From assembly GCA_002716625.1 (NCBI GenBank), contig PBAS01000017.1:84910-148909 (forward strand): DNA of 64,000 nucleotides. The letters run 5' to 3'. Origin of the DNA: Phycisphaeraceae bacterium (GTDB taxonomy: Bacteria; Planctomycetota; Phycisphaerae; Phycisphaerales; Phycisphaeraceae). A program made the translations under genes and the position numbers. Under the pieces are notes generated by a model. That model was not told the DNA's origin. It did no database searches and was given only the letters and a program-made list of their open reading frames with translations. This document shows, piece by piece, positions 25,786-35,158 of the stretch. The number at the start of each line of letters is the position of its first letter. Within the stretch, counting starts at the first letter, position 1.

Positions 25786-27315
25786 ATGTCTCTTCCTCCT
25801 TTATCATCGACGTTCTACCCACGAGCATTTCTCCTGGTCTTGGTTGTCAGTTTGGTTACTCTAGGTGGTGTTTGCCTTATGGGTTGCGGCCAAGAAGAAC
25901 AGCTGGAATCCAGCAGTCGAGTTTATTCCGAACCATTTCCTCAGTTCGATCCGCCTCCAAATATTTTGTTTCTATCAATTGATACGCAAAGAGCAGATCA
26001 CTTGGGATGTTATGGATATGCTCGTGACACGTCGCCTAACATCGACCATTTTGCTGCGGAGTCGGTTCGGTATACACAGGCATATGCGCCGACCCCGTGG
26101 ACATTGCCCTCACATGTCGCGATGTTCTGTGGCCGCCATCCGTATAAGTTGGGGATCAATGACATCAATGCGGCAATTCCTTTAACGGCACCCGTCATGA
26201 CCACTTATCTCAAGGCAGCAGGTTATCAAACTGCTGCATTTGTGGATTCTAAACCAAAGGGGATGGTTGGCGCCCGCCGCGGCTTTGACCGAGGTTTCGA
26301 TGTGTATAAGCATGCACCGCATCAGGCTTCAGTTCAGTCACCGTTTGTATATGAAATGGCCGCCACCGTTGAGGTGGCTCAGCATTGGCTTATGCAGCGT
26401 GATGTAAACAAGCCGTTCTTTCTTTTTCTTCATACGAAATCTGTTCATGGCGTTGCCGAAGGCCAAGGCAACGATCCTAGGCGTTTCCCTTATGACAAGC
26501 CTGAGCCCTACCGGTCACGATATCTGACGGTAGATCAGGCCAAGTTCATTTGGGGTGGACCTGGTGAGCCTGGGGCTGAACCATATTTGCGATATTTAAA
26601 CAAGCAGTTCGCACATGGGACCCTGGATCCGGCCACGTATTCAGCGCAGAGGGTTGAAGCACTCAAGGCACTGTATGACGGCGGTATCCGGTATATGGAT
26701 CAGTACTTCGGAGTATTAATGAAGTTTCTGGATGAGACCGGATTATCGCAAGACACCATTGTGATTGTAACTGCTGATCATGGCGAAGGATTTCTTGAGC
26801 ACCAGTTCTTTCATCACATTGAAGTATACAAGCAGCTATTGCATGTGCCGCTGATCATTCGTCTTCCACGGGATCGGATGGGCAAAGTGATTGAGTTGCC
26901 TGTTGAGATCGGCGATATCATGCCGACAATCTTGGGGTTTGCAGGTCTGGAAGCCCCAGATTCGATCGATGCCATTCGATTGCCATTGGATTCATCTATA
27001 AATCGTCCCAAACGCCAGATATTTGGTTGCTATCAATTTGGCGACCGTGGGTTCTATGATGCATTTTCGTTGCTGGAGGGAGACTGGAAATTACTTTTCC
27101 ACAAGTATCCCAAAAATAAGACGTGGCAGGCGGATCTTTTTAATGTCTCTTCGGATATGGACGAGCTTACGCCAATCACCTCGAAATCGGATCGCACTAA
27201 AGCGATGCTTAAGAGCATTACCATGTGGCAGGGTCTATCGAGCACTACTCAATCAGCGATTTCATTGGATCCGGAAACCTTGAATCACTTGCGGAATCTT
27301 GGCTACATTGATTAA
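25786..27315 (+). CDS. Sulfatase-fold lipoprotein with Thr in place of the catalytic Cys
   Basis: The 509-residue protein has a lipobox LMGC at residues 31-34, so it is probably lipid-anchored. The metal site ILFLSIDTQRADHLGCYGY is clear. At the formylglycine position the sequence is PTPWTLPSHVAMFCG: Thr106 replaces Cys and His110 replaces Arg. Alkaline-phosphatase superfamily members with Thr as nucleophile include phosphodiesterases and phosphoglycerol transferases, so a phospho- rather than sulfo-substrate is possible. VTADHGEGFLEHQFFHH supplies the other metal ligands. The C-terminus ends LDPETLNHLRNLGYID, shared with the two Thr-type paralogues downstream. It starts 6 bases after the previous stop. 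Confidence 0.88.
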   Translation: MSLPPLSSTFYPRAFLLVLVVSLVTLGGVCLMGCGQEEQLESSSRVYSEPFPQFDPPPNILFLSIDTQRADHLGCYGYARDTSPNIDHFAAESVRYTQAYAPTPWTLPSHVAMFCGRHPYKLGINDINAAIPLTAPVMTTYLKAAGYQTAAFVDSKPKGMVGARRGFDRGFDVYKHAPHQASVQSPFVYEMAATVEVAQHWLMQRDVNKPFFLFLHTKSVHGVAEGQGNDPRRFPYDKPEPYRSRYLTVDQAKFIWGGPGEPGAEPYLRYLNKQFAHGTLDPATYSAQRVEALKALYDGGIRYMDQYFGVLMKFLDETGLSQDTIVIVTADHGEGFLEHQFFHHIEVYKQLLHVPLIIRLPRDRMGKVIELPVEIGDIMPTILGFAGLEAPDSIDAIRLPLDSSINRPKRQIFGCYQFGDRGFYDAFSLLEGDWKLLFHKYPKNKTWQADLFNVSSDMDELTPITSKSDRTKAMLKSITMWQGLSSTTQSAISLDPETLNHLRNLGYID

Positions 27316-27354
27316 TCAGACTACACCGAAACCCGAAGTCAAAAGAAGATATTG

Positions 27355-28677
27355 CTATTGGGTGTAACCCAGTTTCTTTAGTTCTTCGATCACGGCAAGG
27401 TCGATTTCTCTGGTCGGCGGTTGGCCGTTCAACTCATCCTCAAATTGAGAAAACTGGCGTTTCAACGCGTTAGGTAAAGTTTTAGCTATTGCATTGTCCT
27501 GTTGTGGGAGGTCTAGCAGCTGTTCCTGATTTCCACGGAAGATGCGACCGTCAGGATAGACAATGAAAAACAGGTCGTAGTCGTGTATGTGCACCTTCCC
27601 ATCCAGCCTCGTTTCTTCAAATGGAATTTCAAAGGTTCGACGCATGCCAAAGGCCGGAGTTGGTTGCTTGGGTTTTTGCAACAAACTCCGTGCTCCCGGG
27701 GTATCATGTTGAACATTGGCCAAATCGAGAATTGTTGGCATGATGTCAATGGAGCCAGCAACATCGTCTCGCATGCCCGGTGTGATTCTGGGCGATATAA
27801 TGAAAGCCGGTACATGAATTTGCCAGTGGGTGATCCGTTTGCCGTGTGCCACAGAGCCATCTTCGCCAAAGCTTTCACCGTGGTCGGAGGTGATGATCAG
27901 ATGGGTGTCGTATTTCCTTGATTCTACTTCCAGACGCTGTAGTACCTGGTGAAGATGTTGATCCAGATATTTGACATCCATATCGTAGTACTGGCGAAAC
28001 TTCGCCACCATCTGATTGAGCTGTTTCCTACTTTCGCCGCGTTGAACGGCTCGTTCTAGCTGAGGCTTGGGGGTAAAACCGCGAAATTGGCCTGACGTAT
28101 CTCCATAAGGTGCATGGGGGTCATAGTAGTGAAACCAGAAGAATTGCTTATCGCCTTCAGCTGTATCCAGTTGGCGCATAATGGACTTGGTGATTTGATC
28201 GGCTAGAGCGTATTTAGATTCCTTTCGACCTTCAGTAAATGTTTCATCGTAGCGGTCAAATCCCTGGTCAAACTGTGAGACCTTGCTTGTAACGGGGAAG
28301 GAGGCCACTACAGCAGAGGTTGTAAATCCATTTTCTTTTAAAATTTCTGCCACGGTTGTGTGCTTAACATCCAAGACCTGACCATTTCTAGACACACCAT
28401 GCTGCCACGGATGCATGGCGGTGAACTTGGTGGCATGTGTAGGTTGTGTGGTTGAGGTGGCTGTATAAAAGCGAGTGAAAATGAGACCTTTATCTCCCAC
28501 TGCCCGTGAAAGAGGCATAGTGGTTGGCTGGTCCTTACCTCCCATCATTGAATCATAGCGGAGTGTGTCGAGTGTAATCAGCACAATTCGCGTCGGTTTA
28601 GATCCCGACAAGGTATAGATGGTGGCCACGGTGCCGATGATCCCAATGGCCAGAATCATAAAAACAATTTTCCGCAT
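27355..28677 (-). CDS. Membrane-anchored sulfatase-fold hydrolase, Thr type
   Basis: The protein has 440 residues with one N-terminal membrane helix (IVFMILAIGIIGTVATIYTL). IVLITLDTLRYDSMM binds metal. The nucleophile position is T77-Q-P-T-H in TSTTQPTHATKFTAMHP, so the formylglycine Cys and Arg are both absent. ITSDHGESFGEDGSVAHGK supplies the second set of metal ligands. The tail VIEELKKLGYTQ matches the other Thr-type enzymes. It is the last gene of the four-gene minus-strand unit and converges on the lipoprotein sulfatase with only 39 bases between. The reaction is probably phosphodiester or phosphotransfer chemistry at the envelope; this is inferred. Confidence 0.88.
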   Translation of the reverse strand: MRKIVFMILAIGIIGTVATIYTLSGSKPTRIVLITLDTLRYDSMMGGKDQPTTMPLSRAVGDKGLIFTRFYTATSTTQPTHATKFTAMHPWQHGVSRNGQVLDVKHTTVAEILKENGFTTSAVVASFPVTSKVSQFDQGFDRYDETFTEGRKESKYALADQITKSIMRQLDTAEGDKQFFWFHYYDPHAPYGDTSGQFRGFTPKPQLERAVQRGESRKQLNQMVAKFRQYYDMDVKYLDQHLHQVLQRLEVESRKYDTHLIITSDHGESFGEDGSVAHGKRITHWQIHVPAFIISPRITPGMRDDVAGSIDIMPTILDLANVQHDTPGARSLLQKPKQPTPAFGMRRTFEIPFEETRLDGKVHIHDYDLFFIVYPDGRIFRGNQEQLLDLPQQDNAIAKTLPNALKRQFSQFEDELNGQPPTREIDLAVIEELKKLGYTQ

Positions 28678-28720
28678 CCTTTGTATACTCCTGCCAAATC
28701 CCTAAATGGGAAAGTTGCCT

Positions 28721-30388
28721 TTAGTGTTCAGGTTTGAGTTTCCAGACCAAGATGTCGTGATCCTTGTAGATTGGTTGCCCCAGTGCTTGGATAGCGTATT
28801 GCGCGATAGTATCCATTGGGACCAATGTTTTTAGGTATTTTTTCTGTCGGATCATGAGTGATTCGATATTTGGATCCTTCATCTTAGGCCACGCTTGGTT
28901 GTATACAAAGTTCCAATACCAATTAAGTTCACGATCTACGTTTAGATGGATGATGAGATAATCTGCACCGCTATCCAAGATGGGTTGGGCGCTTTTCATT
29001 GGTATATAAGGTCCGGCTGGAACCTCTGCGTTTGGCTTAAGGGCCATGGTCATTCCGATGAGGACGTCCTTTTTGTGTTGCAGGTAATAATTACGATATA
29101 GAATCACTGCCCGGCTGCGTAGTTCGGGGACTTCGATAATCCGTACAGGACCGTCAATTTCGGCAAGCTGCTTGTAAAACTTGGGTGTGCCATCCCAAGG
29201 TACATCAAAGGCTGGCAGCGGCATCATCCCAATATAAGTGTTAGCAAATGGTCCGTCATTGGTGTGCTCAGCTCCACGGGGTCCTGCCCAGAAGCTGATT
29301 GCAATTAGAGAAATACCCAGAACCAGCGATACAGCATGAACCGCGGGTGTGGGTAGACGCGTTAAGCGTATGATTTCAACAAACAGCCAAAACGTGAGCA
29401 TAATCATGAAAGGTAATGCCGGCAGCAGATAACGCGCGTAGGCATAGGTCATCCCCGCAGGTTGAGTTACAACTAACGCAATGACCGGCACAAGCACTGC
29501 AAAGGCTAGGATGCTGCCGGATCGTCGTCGGGCAAGCGCCAGCCCGGCAATTGCGATTGGAATAGTGATTGTCCAGATCATCGTGATCACCCGGTTTCCC
29601 GTGAGCAAATCTAAAACATCAAACGCGGCAAAATGCTCCACTTCGCCTTTGCCGGTTTTGTTATGGATGAAATTCCACAGTCCATCCCATGCTGGGATAT
29701 ATAGCAGGAAGCAAATCGTTGCCCCCACTGCCAAACTGCCCGTCAGCCATGCCAAGTCCCTATACCGCTTCATAATGAGATTGCACACGATCACGGTCAT
29801 GCCGATGCCAACAACAAACGCAACAGTGGTTAGGTGTACATAGGGCAGCAAGCCCGATGAAATTGCTAGAACTGCGTGCCACCATGGTTTTGGTCTGGCA
29901 TTTGCAAGGGTCATGACGGTTGCATATGCCATCACAATCGCCAGGAATAATGCCAGTAGATAAGAGCGGCCAAAACCACAATAGAAGAGGAATAAAGAAT
30001 TTGTTGAAAGTGATAAAGCAGTTAGTACTGCAGGGACACGGCCCACCATGCAACTAGCAGCGGGATAGATTACCAGGAGCGTGGCGATGGCGCCAAGGAT
30101 TGCGGGCAAGCGGTATGCCCAAAGTCCTGGCCCCATGATGTCCACGGCAAACCGCTGAATAAGCGGCAATGCGACACCTGAGCCATGTGCGTCATAGATC
30201 TTTAAGATGTCCCCATAGGATTGATTCAAATGCCAGATACTATGAAACTCATCACCAAAGAGATGTACGTTCCCACGCCCGGCCAGACAAAAGTATAGGC
30301 CGATAACAATGGCCAATGCGACCAATGGCAGGGCAATGGCCAACGGTAAATCGTCCATCTTTTTCTTGGGATCAAATTTCGTATCCAT
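28721..30388 (-). CDS. GT39-like (ArnT/PMT family) membrane glycosyltransferase
   Basis: The 555-residue protein has about ten membrane helices. The first periplasmic loop has VHLFGDEFHSIWHLN, carrying the Asp-Glu pair that binds the polyprenyl-phosphate sugar in ArnT/PMT enzymes. GLWAYRLPAILGAIATLLVI is the usual second signature. The last 150 residues form a soluble domain (residues about 400-555). A GAGG Shine-Dalgarno lies 8 bases before ATG 30388. It would move a sugar from a lipid carrier to a lipid or protein outside the membrane. It lies between a TPR-fused homologue and a Thr-type sulfatase-fold gene in one transcript. Confidence 0.87.
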   Translation of the reverse strand: MDTKFDPKKKMDDLPLAIALPLVALAIVIGLYFCLAGRGNVHLFGDEFHSIWHLNQSYGDILKIYDAHGSGVALPLIQRFAVDIMGPGLWAYRLPAILGAIATLLVIYPAASCMVGRVPAVLTALSLSTNSLFLFYCGFGRSYLLALFLAIVMAYATVMTLANARPKPWWHAVLAISSGLLPYVHLTTVAFVVGIGMTVIVCNLIMKRYRDLAWLTGSLAVGATICFLLYIPAWDGLWNFIHNKTGKGEVEHFAAFDVLDLLTGNRVITMIWTITIPIAIAGLALARRRSGSILAFAVLVPVIALVVTQPAGMTYAYARYLLPALPFMIMLTFWLFVEIIRLTRLPTPAVHAVSLVLGISLIAISFWAGPRGAEHTNDGPFANTYIGMMPLPAFDVPWDGTPKFYKQLAEIDGPVRIIEVPELRSRAVILYRNYYLQHKKDVLIGMTMALKPNAEVPAGPYIPMKSAQPILDSGADYLIIHLNVDRELNWYWNFVYNQAWPKMKDPNIESLMIRQKKYLKTLVPMDTIAQYAIQALGQPIYKDHDILVWKLKPEH

Positions 30389-30511
30389 TCATTAGGCCTC
30401 ATGGCATACAGGTTACATAGAACATTGCCTAGTTATACATTTGTGTTCAATGCCAGGTTTATCATGGATGCGATTCGGCATCATCATGTAAAGGTTATGG
30501 GTATTGTATTT

Positions 30512-32560
30512 TTACTTGGGTTGGACATAGGACATTGATTGCTCATACAACCGAAGCCTTTGGCGGATGCGGTCCAGTAGATCGTTGTGTTCTTTTTCGC
30601 CGGTAAGTTCAAGTGCCTGTTGTGCGGTTTGTTTGGCTTGGTCAAATAAATTAGCTGCAGCATAAGCTGCAGCAAGCGTGTCAAGAACTGATGCATCTTG
30701 CTTAACGGTTAATTCATTGGCACGTTTGGCATATTGGATTGCTTCGCCAGGCCTGCGGACCAATGGGTCATAATCCGTTGCAAGAACCCATGCCACCGTA
30801 TTGTACGGGAGCGGCCATTGGGGCTGTTTGCGCATGGCAATTGAAAACTGAACCAAGGCGTTGTCAATTTCTCGTTTTTCCAATAATGCCATTCCGTAGT
30901 CGTGGTGGACGCCAGCATCATCATGGACGCTCGCCCTTTTGTGGATCTCGATCGCTGTTTGGTAGTGGATGGTGGCTTCATCCAACTCACCGGATGATCG
31001 CAAGACATTTGCCAGGTTGGTGTATGCGTTGGCCATGTTTGGATTGATATCCAGTGCCTGTCGGTAATAGTTCTCGGATTCCTTTAATCTGCCGGCCAAT
31101 CGTAACTTGTTTGCTACGTTGTACCTGGTTGCCGCTCCCAATTTGCGTTCGAATTCCCGTGGTCGCCAATTGCTTGCTACTGCCGTGAGGCCGATGACAG
31201 TGATTGATAACCAGATCATCAACTTACTGCGTGAATGCATGAACAGCCGAAGTTGAGTCAGACCGCCAGCCGCAAAAAGGATCAAGAAAGGTACCAGCGG
31301 ATAGCGATATCGGGCAAAGACATAGAATGCGACAACACTTGCTGCGTAGATGACTGTCATCAGATAGAAAAGCCATAACTTGTGACGATCCCTCCATGTA
31401 ATGCAGATACCCAATAACGCCAATGGTGCTAATACGCCAAAGTGCCAAATCATAATTAGGATGGACATAGGTTTGGACCACTGGGCGTAAGTATATAAGT
31501 CTGATGTGTCTTCCAACTCAATAGCATTCCAGACCAAGCGGGTCTTTGTTAGCATGAGCTTAAGCCAATCGAGCGGATGTTCAGTGATATATGTTTGCAC
31601 TTGGGCAACCCAGTACCTCGAGACTTCAGCAGGATTAAGTTGTCTTCCAGTGGCCTTTTGGGCCAACTCGGTTGCATCTTGACGTTCGTACTTCACATTG
31701 CCCCGGCCAGGCCGCAATGGTCGGTACGTACCATCCGACTTTTCGTTGTTGCCGATATACAAGTTGGGGCCAAACTGGCTAGTGGTCAGGTGGAACCCAT
31801 CCCCCACGGCTTGATTACGCAGCATGACAGGTGAAAGTACGGTTGCAAGACCCGCTAGGAATAGGATGGCACATATTAAACGTCGCGAGTTATGACGGCG
31901 GTAGGTCGCACCAAGCCAAATAACAATTGCCCCTACAAAGACCAGGGCGTTCTCTCTGCATAGAACCAGGCCTCCAAGGGCTGCGCCAACCCAGAACCAC
32001 ATTGCGACACCGGGTTTTAGGGTCGCGTGGCTCAAGAGCCAGATAATCAGCGATAGGAACAAACAATCGAGTACAGACTTCTGAATGAGACCATCAAAAA
32101 AAATAGCCGGTGTATACAACGCCATCATGATGCCGGCCAGTACACCAGCAGGTATGGAAAAAATCCGTTTGGTTGCATCACCTATCAACACACTGGCCAG
32201 CGAACCAATAATGGCTTGGCAAATGCGAACTGACAGCAGGTCATCGGCGCCCAATGTGTAAAGTAGGCCAAGGAAATATGGATACAGTGGCGCTTGATAG
32301 AAAACCTCCTGTCCCAGCCAATTGCCACTGGCTATTTCATTGGCCCATTCATGGTATCCCTGGCCATCCCCCATGTAAAAATTAAAGAAGGGAGATGACC
32401 TAAGTTCGAGCAGGTAAATCACCCGGACCACCAGTGCGAGCAAGAAGATTCCCAAGAGTATCCACCTGTACCGAGGCTGCGCAGATTGATCTGGAACATC
32501 CAAAATTCTGTTCTGCGGGTTGCTGGGTAGCACTGGCGTAGTGGCGTCGATCGATTTCAT
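30512..32560 (-). CDS. GT39-like membrane glycosyltransferase fused to C-terminal TPRs
   Basis: This 682-residue protein has roughly 450 residues of multi-pass membrane enzyme followed by about 200 residues of TPRs. The loop signature is FYMGDGQGYHEWANEIASGN followed by YQAPLYPYFLGLLYTLG. This is the D-G pattern of the subgroup rather than the D-E of the next gene. The TPRs include AGRLKESENYYRQALDINP and ANAYTNLANVLRSSGELDEA. The last 96 residues align almost without gaps to the end of the sulfatase-fold protein encoded 24 bases upstream. The TPR module probably recruits a shared partner. Whether it lies in the periplasm or cytoplasm needs topology data. Confidence 0.87.
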   Translation of the reverse strand: MKSIDATTPVLPSNPQNRILDVPDQSAQPRYRWILLGIFLLALVVRVIYLLELRSSPFFNFYMGDGQGYHEWANEIASGNWLGQEVFYQAPLYPYFLGLLYTLGADDLLSVRICQAIIGSLASVLIGDATKRIFSIPAGVLAGIMMALYTPAIFFDGLIQKSVLDCLFLSLIIWLLSHATLKPGVAMWFWVGAALGGLVLCRENALVFVGAIVIWLGATYRRHNSRRLICAILFLAGLATVLSPVMLRNQAVGDGFHLTTSQFGPNLYIGNNEKSDGTYRPLRPGRGNVKYERQDATELAQKATGRQLNPAEVSRYWVAQVQTYITEHPLDWLKLMLTKTRLVWNAIELEDTSDLYTYAQWSKPMSILIMIWHFGVLAPLALLGICITWRDRHKLWLFYLMTVIYAASVVAFYVFARYRYPLVPFLILFAAGGLTQLRLFMHSRSKLMIWLSITVIGLTAVASNWRPREFERKLGAATRYNVANKLRLAGRLKESENYYRQALDINPNMANAYTNLANVLRSSGELDEATIHYQTAIEIHKRASVHDDAGVHHDYGMALLEKREIDNALVQFSIAMRKQPQWPLPYNTVAWVLATDYDPLVRRPGEAIQYAKRANELTVKQDASVLDTLAAAYAAANLFDQAKQTAQQALELTGEKEHNDLLDRIRQRLRLYEQSMSYVQPK

Positions 32561-32584
32561 CTGGACTTATTAATCGTTTGGTTG

Positions 32585-34744
32585 TTATTCATAGTAAGGC
32601 ATGGAATTCTGATAGAGGTCCAATCGTGTTTTCAGCCTTTTGGCAAGAGGAGATGAGGCGCTGCCTGAAAGCAGGGACAGCGTGTGTTGAGCAGTAGCCA
32701 CCGCTTTTTCATAGTGACCGTTGGCTGCGTAAGCTGCCGCGAGTGTGTCTAGGATGGATGGATCGGCATGTCCTGTTATTTTGGCGGCACGCGTGGCAAG
32801 TTCGAGGGCATGTGTTGGATCTCGCAAGACAGGATCGTGGTGTGTTGCCAACACCCAGGCCAGTGTATTGATTGCCTCTGGAGCATCGGGACTAAGTTGC
32901 ACCGTCTTACGCAGTTCTTTGATCGCCTCATGCGGCTTGTCATCTTCAAGCAACAAAAGGGCGAATTTGTATTGCTCTATAGGCTGGTTTGGAATCTCCT
33001 CTAAAGCACGACGAAAATGCTGCGTTGCTTCCTGGTAGTTGCCCTGTAGAGCTAATAGGTTAGCCAGATTGAATCGTGCCAATGTGTAACTTGGTCGAAT
33101 CTTCAAAGCCTTATGAAATTGGTCAATTGCTTCATCTGTTTGTTTCAATTGTCGCAGCACAACGCCCAACCTACGGTGTGTCGGCGAATGATTTGGTCTC
33201 AGTTCAAGTGATCTTCGTAAGTGCGGCAGGGCAGCTTGATAATCATGTTCTGATAAAGCCATTTCAGCGAGTGAAAAATGTCCGGTCCAATAGTCAGGTC
33301 GTTCGGCAAGCATTGCATGGCAGACGATCCGGGCTTCAGTATGCTTTTTTGCCCCAACAAGTGCCGCGATTTTCTTGCCTGACATGTGAAAGGCAATCAG
33401 GTCCTTGGGGTCGGTTTTATCATTAGACGTTAGGTTGTAATCAATGCTGACATCTCCACCGACATATCCCAGTTGCTTAAGTTTTGTGAGCGTCTCTGGG
33501 TCCAGATCCACATTGCTATCGCTCTCGTGACGGCTTTGTGTATCAATGATCCACTCGATCCACTCGGAAAAATCACTTACAAGCCGTGGTTTATAGCGGG
33601 CTAGATTCTTCGATTCCAGTGGGTCGTTCTGAAGGTCATAGAGTTCCGGCCGTGTCGTATGGATATATTTCCAGCGATCTGAAACGACGCCGATCAAGGG
33701 GTTTGCATTGTATTTTGTAGGCGTAAAGCTTTCGCAGAAAATCTTTCGATTCGTTATATCTGCCTGTCGTTTGCCATGATAAATATGTGCAGAAAGATCT
33801 TCGCCATGGACCTCAGACGGAGGCTTGAATCCAAGTAGACCACATATTGTCGGTACAATATCGATCAGCCCGGCCAGTTGATCGATCCGCTTTGGGGTGC
33901 GTCTTCCCGGTGGAACAATAATCAGTGGAACTTTGACTGCGCCTTGGTAGATGAAAAAAGAGTGGTCTGATTCCCCATGGTCACCCCGCATTTCCCCATG
34001 ATCACCAGTAATGATGAGCAGGGTCGTATCCAAAAGGCCAAGTATTTCAAGCTTATCGATTACCTGCCCAATACAGTGATCTGTGTACGCAATTTCGCCA
34101 GCATAGAGATTGTCAGAAAAAAGATTTGAAAATGGCTGTGGTGGCAGGTAGGCATCATGCGGGTCAAAGTAGTGCAGGAATAGGAAAAATGGTTCATCTT
34201 GGTGTTTATCCAGCCATTGCATTGCCAGTTGACTTGTAGCGGCTCCAGAACGTTCGTTCGCGTGGGCGGTCGCACCATCCATTTCGTCGATGTATTCATC
34301 GAATCCTTGATTAAGGCCAAACTGTGCTTCTAAAACTGTGGCACTGACGATTGCGGCGGTGGTAAATCCATGTTCGGAGAGGATCTCGGCAAGTGTCACA
34401 TTTGAGGGCGATAATTGGTAATTCAGGTTGTCATGAATGTCGTGATAAGGGGGATTGGTGCCGGTGAGCATTGAACTGTGTGATGGTAATGTCATTGGTG
34501 CAGGTGAAATAGTATTTTCAAATAGGATGCCACGGTCGGCCATGGCATCGATTCGAGGCGTTGTGTTCCGCCAGTACCCATAACATCCCAGTCGGTCTGC
34601 TCGACAGGTATCGATACTAATCAGTAATACGTTACGAATGGCAACCTGGGGATGGTGACTTTGTTGCCATGCCCAGATTCCGATAACTAAAATTACCGCA
34701 AGGATAGTAGCGAGCCACAACTTTCGGTTAGTTAATATTTCCAT
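32585..34744 (-). CDS. Sulfatase-fold hydrolase (Thr type) fused to C-terminal TPRs
   Basis: ATG 34744 is used rather than TTG 34750. The 719-residue protein has an N-terminal helix (LATILAVILVIGIWAW). A sulfatase-fold domain (about 35-440) follows, then six or more TPRs. The metal site VLLISIDTCRADRLGCYGY is present. At the Cys position it has PAPMTLPSHSSMLTG, so Thr replaces Cys and His replaces Arg. ITGDHGEMRGDHGESDHSF completes the site. LDPETLTKLKQLGYVG marks the end of the enzyme domain, as in the Thr-type paralogues. TPRs include LRQLKQTDEAIDQFHKALKI. It is the first gene of the four-gene unit; its TPR end is shared with the next gene. Confidence 0.9.
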   Translation of the reverse strand: MEILTNRKLWLATILAVILVIGIWAWQQSHHPQVAIRNVLLISIDTCRADRLGCYGYWRNTTPRIDAMADRGILFENTISPAPMTLPSHSSMLTGTNPPYHDIHDNLNYQLSPSNVTLAEILSEHGFTTAAIVSATVLEAQFGLNQGFDEYIDEMDGATAHANERSGAATSQLAMQWLDKHQDEPFFLFLHYFDPHDAYLPPQPFSNLFSDNLYAGEIAYTDHCIGQVIDKLEILGLLDTTLLIITGDHGEMRGDHGESDHSFFIYQGAVKVPLIIVPPGRRTPKRIDQLAGLIDIVPTICGLLGFKPPSEVHGEDLSAHIYHGKRQADITNRKIFCESFTPTKYNANPLIGVVSDRWKYIHTTRPELYDLQNDPLESKNLARYKPRLVSDFSEWIEWIIDTQSRHESDSNVDLDPETLTKLKQLGYVGGDVSIDYNLTSNDKTDPKDLIAFHMSGKKIAALVGAKKHTEARIVCHAMLAERPDYWTGHFSLAEMALSEHDYQAALPHLRRSLELRPNHSPTHRRLGVVLRQLKQTDEAIDQFHKALKIRPSYTLARFNLANLLALQGNYQEATQHFRRALEEIPNQPIEQYKFALLLLEDDKPHEAIKELRKTVQLSPDAPEAINTLAWVLATHHDPVLRDPTHALELATRAAKITGHADPSILDTLAAAYAANGHYEKAVATAQHTLSLLSGSASSPLAKRLKTRLDLYQNSMPYYE

Positions 34745-34750
34745 CTGCAA

Positions 34751-35158
34751 TTTATTAGATCCGTTTTAATCGGGGTGTACTAGTAGAAAGTATGACCTTT
34801 TCTACAGTTTCATCGGACGCCTAACACATCGGCGAGCAGACCCCTACAACACGAAATCATTGATGACATTTGGGTTGAGCCAGCGAAATCAATTTTGTAA
34901 TGGGTCCATGTTGACCTAGAAGATGTTATGCGGTTGGTTAATGTCATCAAATACCCGTTTCGAGATGATCTCAAGGTGCTGGTGCTACATGGCGTGTCTA
35001 TGGTTTTGATCCGCGGGTGATTGGTGTGGGCAGTGTACGGTGGATTTTGGTATCCCTTGATCTGGCTGGAAGCGGGCTGGGTTAATCTGTGTGTTTGTGG
35101 GAACCCCGAGTGAAGATGCTTGAAGGGGCCTATGATCAATGAACGTAGCCAGAATACA
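34751..35158. other. Intergenic region without a supported gene
   Basis: These 408 bases lie between nth and the sulfatase-TPR gene, both on the minus strand. A minus-strand open frame (34810-35250) overlaps the end of nth and looks like chance: it is Ser/Thr/Arg-rich and matches no family. A plus-strand frame around 34925-35115 is broken by one stop and could be decayed coding sequence. The promoter of the sulfatase-GT39 unit should lie near 34760-34850, but I could not place it. Confidence 0.45.
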
